64,000 nucleotides of DNA from Lactiplantibacillus brownii (GTDB lineage Bacteria; Bacillota; Bacilli; Lactobacillales; Lactobacillaceae). The position numbers were made by a program, and so were the translations under genes. The notes below the pieces were generated by a model. It made no database searches, had not been told where the DNA came from, and saw only the letters and a program-made list of their open reading frames with translations. Positions 55,842-62,774 of the stretch are shown here, one piece after another. The stretch lies in assembly GCF_031085375.1 (NCBI RefSeq), contig NZ_JAVCWF010000001.1, forward strand, positions 2,728,001 to 2,792,000, in the 5' to 3' direction. Position 1 is the first letter of the stretch, and each line of letters opens with the position of its first letter.

Positions 55842-56300
55842 ATGAATTTAAAATGGTTTGTTAAAAAGTTTAACGGTCTGACGACCATCCAACTCCACGA
55901 TATTTATCAATTACGTGCCAAGACCTTTGTCCAAGAACAAGCGCGTAGCTACCAAGATCCTGATGATACGGATTTGGAAGCTCGCCATGTCTTTGCCTAC
56001 GATGGCGATCAACTGGTGGCTTACGCCCGTATCTATGAACATGATGGCCTGGTCACCTTTGGTCGCATTACCACCGATAGCAGTTATCGTGGTACCGGCT
56101 TAGGCAAGATGCTCATGAACCATGTCATGGCAATTCTTAAGGTTCACTACGCGACCGCCACGATTGAAATCGATGCTCAGACGCAAGTTCAGAAATTTTA
56201 CGAAAAATTCGGTTTAACCACGCAAGGTGAACCTTTCACAGACCTCGGCGCGGAAGTCATTAAAATGCAAGCACCAGCCCGCGCGTTGGTCCTCGCTTAA
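55842..56300 (+). CDS. GNAT acetyltransferase, ElaA-like
   Basis: A 152-residue acetyltransferase of the GNAT fold. IYQLRAKTFVQEQ and DPDDTDLEARHVFAY lie in the N-terminal half, the acetyl-CoA loop is RGTGLGKMLMNHVM (near 87), and QTQVQKFYEKFGLTTQGE is the usual late segment. This order is that of ElaA. Substrate unknown. ATG at 55842 follows AAGGAGG. Confidence 0.88.
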   Translation: MNLKWFVKKFNGLTTIQLHDIYQLRAKTFVQEQARSYQDPDDTDLEARHVFAYDGDQLVAYARIYEHDGLVTFGRITTDSSYRGTGLGKMLMNHVMAILKVHYATATIEIDAQTQVQKFYEKFGLTTQGEPFTDLGAEVIKMQAPARALVLA

Positions 56301-56303
56301 AAC

Positions 56304-56341
56304 TAAGTCCAGCTAATCATTGACTAGCTGGGCTTTTTTGT
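56304..56341 (+). terminator. Terminator after the acetyltransferase gene
   Basis: AAGTCCAGCTA pairs with TAGCTGGGCTT (one G-U), then six T. Confidence 0.9.
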
Positions 56342-56448
56342 AACCATTCATCTGGTCAACTATTGTTACGCTAGCACCAGCACAATTGTTCACGCAACAA
56401 CCGATTAAAACGGACCACATAGGCCTTGTGAAAACGTTTAAAATAGGA

Positions 56449-56478
56449 TTGCTGTCGTGTGATAAGTGGCGGTATAAT
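56449..56478 (+). promoter_or_regulatory. Promoter of the 35-residue membrane peptide
   Basis: TTGCTG, 18-base spacer, TATAAT, 48 bases before the start codon. Confidence 0.65.
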
Positions 56479-56525
56479 AAGGCTTAGCAAAATCTTATCC
56501 CGCTAATAATAAAGGTGGAACTCTG

Positions 56526-56633
56526 ATGAAAAATGATGATGACAGCTTAATAGTAATTTTGACTAAATTAGTCGTGCTGATTCCAGCAACTGCATTTGTG
56601 ATCATGTTAATTATTGGCGTGATAATGTCTTAA
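56526..56633 (+). CDS. Single-span membrane peptide, 35 residues
   Basis: ATG with AAAGGTGGA in front and its own promoter. The product is an acidic N-terminus (MKNDDDS) followed by one long hydrophobic helix (LVVLIPATAFVIMLIIGVIM) and Ser at the end. It could be a small membrane regulator or a type I toxin-like peptide, but no antisense RNA promoter was recognised. Not a known family to me. Confidence 0.6.
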   Translation: MKNDDDSLIVILTKLVVLIPATAFVIMLIIGVIMS

Positions 56634-56677
56634 CGCATGATCTGACGTGTTTGTAGCGACTAGTAACAGGCTGTTAA

Positions 56678-56847
56678 GAGTCTGGGACAAAACCCCAGAC
56701 TCATTTTGGTATTCCTAATATTTATAGCCGAAACGTGGAACAAAAGGCTGCGACCTCCGCTTAGCTACGAAAGTCAAACGATTGAAAATACCAATCATTC
56801 GACTTTCTAGGCTATGCTCGGTAGCAAAACGCCTTTTGTCCCACTCT
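56678..56847 (-). repeat. Family-B nested palindrome (copy 2)
   Basis: Almost identical to the reverse complement of 14086-14257, including the GAGTCTGGG/CCCAGACTC hairpin, the GTGGAACAAAAGGC/GCCTTTTGTCCCAC outer stem and the GAAAGTC..GATTG/CAATC..GACTTTC inner stem. It touches the stop codon of the glycosylase gene at 56848. Confidence 0.88.
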
Positions 56848-57480
56848 TTATTTGTCGTGATTTTCGGCTAAATAATGTTTCAGCGCGACTAAGTCAGCAT
56901 CAACCGTGGGTAAAATTCGCTTAAATCGGCGGCTGTACGATGGATGATATAACGGAAAGATAGGATAAACCGTCGCTGACCAATCGAATTTTTGTGTCAC
57001 CGTTGACCAACGTCGAATCGGCGACTTCAATAATTGACCGTGAACGGCGCTGATTTTCACTTTAGGGCCCAGTAGTCGTTGTAACCCAGTATTGCCTAGT
57101 GGCACTAAAACGTGGCCTGTGAGTTGTGCGAGCTCAGAATCCAACAACGGTGCACTTGCGATGACTTCAGCACGGGTTGGACGACGGTCGCTTTTACGGC
57201 CGGTGGCACCGAGTTTGTAAGGTCGCGAACGAACGGCCCCGGTTAAATACACCTGATCACGGGTCAAACCGAGCTTTGCGAGCCAACGATCTAACTCGGT
57301 TCCCGCCGGTCCTTGAAAAGGATGCCCTACTTCTGCTTCCACCTTGCCTGGCGCCTCCGAGACCATTACGATCACTGGATCTAAGGCCCCTTCACCAGGC
57401 ACGAAGCCTGCTAACTGATCAAATTGTTTTAACAGTGCGCGCCCTTGAGCTTGCTGCGCCGCCGTCAATAAAGTTGCCAT
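56848..57480 (-). CDS. Uracil-DNA glycosylase family protein, no Fe-S cysteines
   Basis: A 210-residue member of the UDG superfamily. The motif-1-like segment is SEAPGKVEAEVGHPFQGPAGTELDRWL (near 40), ending as in family-4/5 enzymes, and the late motif is LYHPSY (near 182, in place of HPS/HPA). GAVRSRP stands in the DNA-contact region. Families 4 and 5 usually hold a [4Fe-4S] cluster, but this protein has no cysteine at all. It probably removes uracil from DNA, though this subfamily's activity is not settled. ATG at 57480 has GGAGGGAT in front. Confidence 0.82.
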   Translation of the reverse strand: MATLLTAAQQAQGRALLKQFDQLAGFVPGEGALDPVIVMVSEAPGKVEAEVGHPFQGPAGTELDRWLAKLGLTRDQVYLTGAVRSRPYKLGATGRKSDRRPTRAEVIASAPLLDSELAQLTGHVLVPLGNTGLQRLLGPKVKISAVHGQLLKSPIRRWSTVTQKFDWSATVYPIFPLYHPSYSRRFKRILPTVDADLVALKHYLAENHDK

Positions 57481-57641
57481 AATGCCATCCCTCCACTTCG
57501 TTTGAAATCAATTTAACCCCAATAATGACCGTCGTCAAATGTACAGGACTTTTGTACCAAATATACAGGTTCACCCTCTAAAATCCCGTTTCATCAATGT
57601 TTTTGCTTAATTGGCCTTTTGTTAGCTAGACTTGATGAATT

Positions 57642-57659
57642 TTGTGTAATGTGTCACAA
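57642..57659. promoter_or_regulatory. Rex operator
   Basis: TTGTGT, six bases, TCACAA: one mismatch to the TTGTGANNNNNNTCACAA consensus, 58 bases before the alcohol dehydrogenase gene. Confidence 0.65.
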
Positions 57660-57666
57660 TGTAAAT

Positions 57667-57681
57667 TGTAAGCGGTTTACA
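57667..57681. promoter_or_regulatory. cre-like palindrome next to the Rex site
   Basis: TGTAAGCGGTTTACA has perfect TGTAA/TTACA arms with five central bases, one base longer than a normal cre. Confidence 0.4.
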
Positions 57682-57716
57682 TACTAATTAAATTTTAAAA
57701 GTGAGGCACTAGTATT

Positions 57717-58838
57717 ATGAAAATTAAAGCTGCTGTTGTTGATAAAGTTAACGACCCATTTGTCATTAAAGATGATATTGAATTGGCTGAGATGGGCCCA
57801 ACCGATTTACAAGTTAAGCTAGTCGCAAGTGGTATCTGTCACTCTGACGAAGCCATCCGTAAAGGAGATGCTTCCTTAGGCTATCCAGTTATTCTTGGTC
57901 ATGAAGGCTCTGGGATCGTTGAAAAAGTTGGCCCACAAGTTAAAAACTTTAAAGTTGGCGACCATATTGTCATGTCTTTCTATGCAGACGGGACTTGTGA
58001 CAACTGTCTCAAAGGTATGCCAACGAAGTGCCGGAATTATGCTGACTATAATTTGAGCGGGACTCGTCCTGACGGCAGTGATCATTTCCAAGAAAATGGT
58101 CATCATGTCAGTGATATGTTCGATCAATCCTCGTTCACGACACATACCGTCATTGACCAACGTAACGCAGTTAAAGTTGATAAAGACTTAGACTTACGGC
58201 GCTTAGGGCCTTTAGGCTGTGGCTACGTTACCGGTAGTGGGACAGTGTTAAATAGCCTGCAACCACGTCCTGGGCAGACAATTGCCGTCTTCGGGACTGG
58301 CGCCGTTGGTTTAGCTGCAATGATGGCCGGCAAGATTTCTGGCTGTACCGAAGTAATCGCCGTTGATATCGTGGATTCACGGTTATCTTTGGCGAAAGAA
58401 CTCGGCGCAACTCATACCATCAATAGCAAAAATGAAGATCCAGTGGCAGCTATCAAGAAGTTGACTCATGGCTATGGCGTTGACTTTACAGTTGATACGA
58501 CTGGGGTTGAACCCGTCATGATTTCCGCTATTCAGGCTTTAGCACAAGGTGGGACCGCCGCATTGATTGCCGTCACCGCTAAAAATATTACGATCAGTTC
58601 TTGGAATGACCTTTGTGTCGATGATAAGAAAGTCATCGGTGTCAACATGGGGGATGCCATTCCTCAAGTCGACGTGCCTCGTCTGATCGACTTTTACAAG
58701 CACGGCATGTTCCCATTCGAAAAGACTGAAAAGTTCTACAAATTTGATCAAATTAACGAAGCCAACGCTGATTCTGTCAGTGGTAAGACCATCAAACCGG
58801 TTTTAATCATCGACGAAGATTACCAACCAGAAGCTTAG
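57717..58838 (+). CDS. Zinc-dependent alcohol dehydrogenase (class III-like MDR)
   Basis: A 373-residue medium-chain dehydrogenase. Catalytic zinc ligands are Cys and His in SGICHSDEA (near 40) and GHEGSG (near 62), plus Cys in LGCGYVTGSG (near 168). The NAD site is FGTGAVGLAAMMAG (near 195), with Asp in AVDIVDSR for NAD(H). In the structural zinc lobe GTCDNCLKGMPTKC only three Cys remain; the first of four is Asp. It would reduce aldehydes or oxidise alcohols in fermentation. The Rex site (NADH-sensing) upstream supports a redox-balancing role. Confidence 0.9.
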   Translation: MKIKAAVVDKVNDPFVIKDDIELAEMGPTDLQVKLVASGICHSDEAIRKGDASLGYPVILGHEGSGIVEKVGPQVKNFKVGDHIVMSFYADGTCDNCLKGMPTKCRNYADYNLSGTRPDGSDHFQENGHHVSDMFDQSSFTTHTVIDQRNAVKVDKDLDLRRLGPLGCGYVTGSGTVLNSLQPRPGQTIAVFGTGAVGLAAMMAGKISGCTEVIAVDIVDSRLSLAKELGATHTINSKNEDPVAAIKKLTHGYGVDFTVDTTGVEPVMISAIQALAQGGTAALIAVTAKNITISSWNDLCVDDKKVIGVNMGDAIPQVDVPRLIDFYKHGMFPFEKTEKFYKFDQINEANADSVSGKTIKPVLIIDEDYQPEA

Positions 58839-58898
58839 GCTAAATTTGCCACTTCGGTTCGTCTAGACGTCCTTATCGCAAAAGCTTTGAACTAATCT

Positions 58899-58952
58899 AA
58901 AAAGAAGGCTAGTAACTACTCGGATTATCGAGCACTTACTAGCCTTCTTTTT
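58899..58952. terminator. Bidirectional terminator
   Basis: AAAAAGAAGGCTAGTAA pairs with TTACTAGCCTTCTTTTT between convergent genes. Confidence 0.94.
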
Positions 58953-59023
58953 GTTAATACACCTTAACAAAATACCACCAACACCGAGTTACAGTCAGCA
59001 ATATTTTAGCGTCATTAAGACAT

Positions 59024-59941
59024 TTAGTCCAAACTTGGATCACTGCGGAAACGTTGTAAAATATAAATCGCAAAAACAACTAATACCGAGCCGATAATCT
59101 CAACAACACTGACTTTTAAGCCCAAGAAAATAATACTCAAAATAAATGTGACCACCGGTTGGACCGCATCCACGATACTAACGACCGCTGAAGGAGCAAA
59201 TTGGAGGCTGTGTAATAAAGATAGAAACGCAAAAATCGTGCCAATCAAGACGATCGCCCCAATTGATAAAACTAAACTGGGGGTTACCTTGGGCGCACCT
59301 TGCCAAAGCGGATGATAGAGGTTAAACAGAAAACCCGCAATCAGGGTTCCCCAACCGAGAATTACGACGGGTGAATTTTCAGCCACAATTTTCCGTGGTA
59401 AGACCACATACAATGCCGCTGTCACGCCAGACAGCACACCCCAAACTAGCGCATCCATTGGAATCGCTAGTTCATGAATGTTACCACGAGTAATCGCCAG
59501 AAATACCCCTAACAATGACACACCAAAAGCAATCATATCCGTCCGTAAGGGTAATTCACGCTTGAAAGCTAACGTCCCTAAGACAATAAAAAGTGGGCTC
59601 AAATATTGCAAAATCGTTGCGGCTGCGGCCGTCCCTTTTTCAATACTGACATAGAAGCTATACATATTGGCCATCAAGCCTAAGGTCGCGTACGCTACTA
59701 GCTGCCCCACTGACGCCCAAGAACGAAAGACCTTGAAGATTCCCCGACCTTGTTGTACTGCCCCAATGGCTAATAAAATCACGCCAGCAGATAAGGTCCG
59801 AACCGATAGGAACCAATCAGCTGGAATGGCTTGATTTTGCGAAACAAATTGCATCACCGTTCCAGAAATCCCCCAGAGTGTGGAGGCTAACATCGCCCAC
59901 ATGATGCCTTGCATGTAACGACTGGTAGTTTTTGTTTTCAA
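59024..59941 (-). CDS. EamA family transporter (DMT, 10-span)
   Basis: A 305-residue membrane protein with ten hydrophobic spans in two EamA repeats (AMLASTLWGISGTVMQF at the start of the first; GVLSGVTAALYVVLPRK at the start of the second; closing SIVDAVQPVVTFILSIIFLG). Such carriers export amino acids or metabolites; the substrate is unknown. It lies downstream of the VIT1 pair on the same strand, separated by a terminator. Starts at ATG 59941 with AGAAT-rich, weak ribosome site. Confidence 0.85.
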   Translation of the reverse strand: MKTKTTSRYMQGIMWAMLASTLWGISGTVMQFVSQNQAIPADWFLSVRTLSAGVILLAIGAVQQGRGIFKVFRSWASVGQLVAYATLGLMANMYSFYVSIEKGTAAAATILQYLSPLFIVLGTLAFKRELPLRTDMIAFGVSLLGVFLAITRGNIHELAIPMDALVWGVLSGVTAALYVVLPRKIVAENSPVVILGWGTLIAGFLFNLYHPLWQGAPKVTPSLVLSIGAIVLIGTIFAFLSLLHSLQFAPSAVVSIVDAVQPVVTFILSIIFLGLKVSVVEIIGSVLVVFAIYILQRFRSDPSLD

Positions 59942-60030
59942 TTCTCGTTTACCCCTGTTTATAGATTAATGGCAATATTATACCGGGGCTTGATTAAAAC
60001 TCACTGAAAATTTTAGGCCGATTTTCAATA

Positions 60031-60067
60031 AAAAAAGACGGATTCTAGCAATTTTGCCAAATCCGTT
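60031..60067 (-). terminator. Terminator of the VIT1-like operon
   Basis: ACGGATT pairs with AATCCGT, then seven T on the minus strand. Confidence 0.82.
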
Positions 60068-60092
60068 TCATCAATTATTTTATATTGATATT

Positions 60093-60791
60093 TTAGAATA
60101 ACGTCCCGACATAATAGTGAATAAACATCGTAATAATCCCGACAATCACATTACGTGTCATCGCAGTCTTGATATTACCTTTACCTAATACCGCTGATAA
60201 ATAACCAGTCAAAGCGACCGATAAAGAAACCGCCATGATGGTTCCAGGCCATTTAAGCGCAGTCGGTAAAAAGGTCATCGCAACTAATGGGAAAATCCCA
60301 CCGGCCGATGCGGAGAACAATGATGAAAACGCCGCATCCCAGGGATTCATATAGTGTCCAAGCTTCATATCGTATTTAATGCTAACGACCGTTTCCAAGG
60401 GTTTCTTAGCTAAAAGGTCCTTAGCAATTTCCAAAGCGGTTCCTTCGGTGACTCCCAGTGTCATATAGTGGCGCTTAACGGCCGCAATTTCGTTGTCAAA
60501 ATCGGTTTTTAACAACTGACGTTCTTTCTCAACGACGGCTTTTTCAGTATCCTTTTGGGTACTAACGGAGGCGTATTCGCCTGACGCCATGGAAAACGCG
60601 CAGGCAAGTAAGTCGGATAACCCGGCGATAAAAATGGTAAATTGATTGCTGGTTGCCGCCGCAACACTGAATAGCACTCCGACAACGGTTAAGATCCCAT
60701 CATTGGAACCCAAGACCCCGGCCCGCAACGTATTCAGCTTTTCATCCATCGTTTGTTTGGACTTATCGGGCTTCGTTTTTGACATAATCAT
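60093..60791 (-). CDS. VIT1/CCC1 family transporter (second of two)
   Basis: A 232-residue protein with five spans of the VIT1/CCC1 type, which moves Fe(II) or Mn(II) by proton antiport. LRAGVLGSNDGILTVVGVLFSVAAA (first span, near 25), FSMASGEYASVSTQKDTEKAVVEKE (start of the cytoplasmic metal-binding helices, near 70) and AAFSSLFSASAGGIFPLVAMTFLP (near 150) are clear. ATG at 60791 is preferred to the earlier TTG at 60809. It follows its paralogue at 60816-61493 after about 25 bases. Confidence 0.88.
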   Translation of the reverse strand: MIMSKTKPDKSKQTMDEKLNTLRAGVLGSNDGILTVVGVLFSVAAATSNQFTIFIAGLSDLLACAFSMASGEYASVSTQKDTEKAVVEKERQLLKTDFDNEIAAVKRHYMTLGVTEGTALEIAKDLLAKKPLETVVSIKYDMKLGHYMNPWDAAFSSLFSASAGGIFPLVAMTFLPTALKWPGTIMAVSLSVALTGYLSAVLGKGNIKTAMTRNVIVGIITMFIHYYVGTLF

Positions 60792-60815
60792 TTGCTGACT
60801 TCCTCTCAATTAGCA

Positions 60816-61493
60816 CTACGCGAATAAGTGACCGATGAAGTAAGTCACTAACATCGTCAACAAACCAGAAACCACATTCCGAAACACACTGTGCTTCCGG
60901 TCGGCATTCCCCAAAATGGCCGCCGAATAACCAGTGATGGCTAACGCAATTGCAACCGCAACGACCGTCGCCAAAATTTTTATCCGTGGTGGGAAGAAGG
61001 TAATCGAAACCAGCGGTAAAATTGAACCAGTTGGGAATGAAATCATTGATGCAATTCCCGCAGCATAAGGGCTGATAAATTCATTTGGATTGAACCCGTA
61101 ACGTTCGCGGACGGTCGTGACTAAGGCATCATCCTTCATCATTTCTTTAGTCGCTTGCTGGGCTAACGGTGCACTAATCCCCTGATCCACATACTTCTGT
61201 GTCACCATGGCACTTTCACCATCATAGTCATTTGCCAACGCTGTTTTTTGCCGTTTGATAGCCATCTTTTGGGCATCCTTTTGCGCATTAACCGAGACAT
61301 ATTCACCCATGGCCATTGAAATGGTCCCAGCCAACATCCCAGCTAGTCCTGAAATCAGGATAGAATAACTGTTGGTCGTTGCACCGGCAACCCCAACAAC
61401 GATACCGGCAACGGATAGAATCCCATCATTTGCACCCATGACACTCGCGCGTAAAATGTTGACACGTTGTGCTAAGGTCATTTTTTGTTTCAT
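60816..61493 (-). CDS. VIT1/CCC1 family transporter (first of two)
   Basis: A 225-residue paralogue of the next gene, with the same order of motifs: LRASVMGANDGILSVAGIVVGVAGAT, MAMGEYVSVNAQKDAQK, a cytoplasmic helical part with Glu and Met residues, and AAGIASMISFPTGSILPLVSITFFPP. In this Mn-rich group of bacteria, Mn(II) or Fe(II) export is likely. Tandem copies suggest a heterodimer, since these transporters are dimeric, or copies with different metal preference. ATG at 61493 follows GGGGG at nine bases. Confidence 0.89.
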   Translation of the reverse strand: MKQKMTLAQRVNILRASVMGANDGILSVAGIVVGVAGATTNSYSILISGLAGMLAGTISMAMGEYVSVNAQKDAQKMAIKRQKTALANDYDGESAMVTQKYVDQGISAPLAQQATKEMMKDDALVTTVRERYGFNPNEFISPYAAGIASMISFPTGSILPLVSITFFPPRIKILATVVAVAIALAITGYSAAILGNADRKHSVFRNVVSGLLTMLVTYFIGHLFA

Positions 61494-61660
61494 AATTGTT
61501 AACCCCCATTAGCTACTTTGTAATGGTTCTTACCTAGTAGATGTTATTCCTTTTCCCACTGAATTGCAAGTTGTTCTTATTAAAAAAGTTATGTGTCCCT
61601 AACTTCGTTTCAAGTGTACCATCAATCGCATTGTTTTGTTAATCAAACTCGACAAAAAAA

Positions 61661-61686
61661 CGCCTAACCTTAATTGGTTAGACGCT
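61661..61686 (-). terminator. Terminator after the bile-salt-hydrolase-like gene
   Basis: GCGTCTAACC pairs with GGTTAGGCG (one wobble), followed by seven T on the minus strand. Confidence 0.85.
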
Positions 61687-61693
61687 ATATTGG

Positions 61694-62683
61694 TTAATTA
61701 ACTGCTTTAAATTGTTGTTGACCCGCAAGTGCGTATTCCGTCGGTGTATCGGCGGTCATCACTGCTTCGGTCAAAGCAACCCGGGTAATCGTTTGATCAT
61801 TGTAGGGCTGCATGTAAAATGCTGGTTCATTCATACTCATGTAAGCGCGATATTGCGTGTAATCATCGGAACCATCCGCCTTAACTTTAACTCCCTTGGG
61901 AATCTCAACCGAATTCAGCATGTGTGATAACGTATTAACCGCCGCTGCATCCGTATCAACTGTCTCCGTATGTTCACGGTTAAAGACGGTTCGAATAAAG
62001 CGGGATGGCGAGGTGTAATCGCCCGGCATGCCTAACGCGCCCGTCCCAGGACCAAAGGCATTCACCGTTAAGTCACCATATTGACGGCTCGCGGTATGTG
62101 GCATTGGTTGGAGTTCCACGTAGTTGCTCAAGTTCTTCAGATGCCAGTCAAAATCAGGTGAATTTGTCATGACACCGACTGGATTCTTCATATAATGCAT
62201 GCCATCAGCTTCCTGTTCCAAGACGAACGTTTCGCCTTGGCGGTCACTAATGATCCAATGCAATGGCACAACAATGTTCAATAGTGGCGCAGCTGATTCC
62301 GTAATCGTTAAATCTGCAAGACGCTGACTTAGTTCAGCCGTACTCTTCACATTACCCAAAATCCACATCACAACTTCGTGTGGGGCCAAATTAATTTGAC
62401 CCTCAACCGGTTCAGCCGCATAGTGGGCTTGACCAGCGAAATACAAGGCAGCAGCGCTAACGCCATATTCATTGACGCCGTCAACTAGGATATAACCATT
62501 CAGATCCCGTCCAGTCCCCGCAAAGCTATAAGGTGCATCAAAACCTGTTGCATTCGTCACACTCGTAAAATGATGTTGCCGGGGAATTACGACCGGCCGA
62601 CCACCGAGCTCAAAGCCAAAATCCATTGTCCGGGCTAAAAACTGATCACCACCCGACGTTTGATACGTTAAACTTGTACACAT
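61694..62683 (-). CDS. Choloylglycine hydrolase family protein (bile salt hydrolase/penicillin V acylase type)
   Basis: A 329-residue Ntn-hydrolase. After removal of Met the catalytic Cys is residue 1 (MCTSLTYQ). Other conserved positions: Arg and Asp in LARTMDFGF, Asn in GVNEYGVSAAALYF, Asn in GVMTNSPDF and Arg in SRFIRTVF. ATG at 62683 is chosen because the Cys must be N-terminal; the frame opens three codons earlier. The wording of the N-terminus is of the kind seen in the L. plantarum Bsh2-4 group, which prefer acyl-homoserine-lactone, penicillin V or weak bile-salt substrates over Bsh1's. True bile-salt activity cannot be told from sequence. Confidence 0.9.
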   Translation of the reverse strand: MCTSLTYQTSGGDQFLARTMDFGFELGGRPVVIPRQHHFTSVTNATGFDAPYSFAGTGRDLNGYILVDGVNEYGVSAAALYFAGQAHYAAEPVEGQINLAPHEVVMWILGNVKSTAELSQRLADLTITESAAPLLNIVVPLHWIISDRQGETFVLEQEADGMHYMKNPVGVMTNSPDFDWHLKNLSNYVELQPMPHTASRQYGDLTVNAFGPGTGALGMPGDYTSPSRFIRTVFNREHTETVDTDAAAVNTLSHMLNSVEIPKGVKVKADGSDDYTQYRAYMSMNEPAFYMQPYNDQTITRVALTEAVMTADTPTEYALAGQQQFKAVN

Positions 62684-62774
62684 GGGACTCACTTCCTTGA
62701 TTTAAATAAGACTATTTTAGCACCTAAACCAAGGAGTTACACGCATTTACGACAATTAATTTACGGCCATCAGT

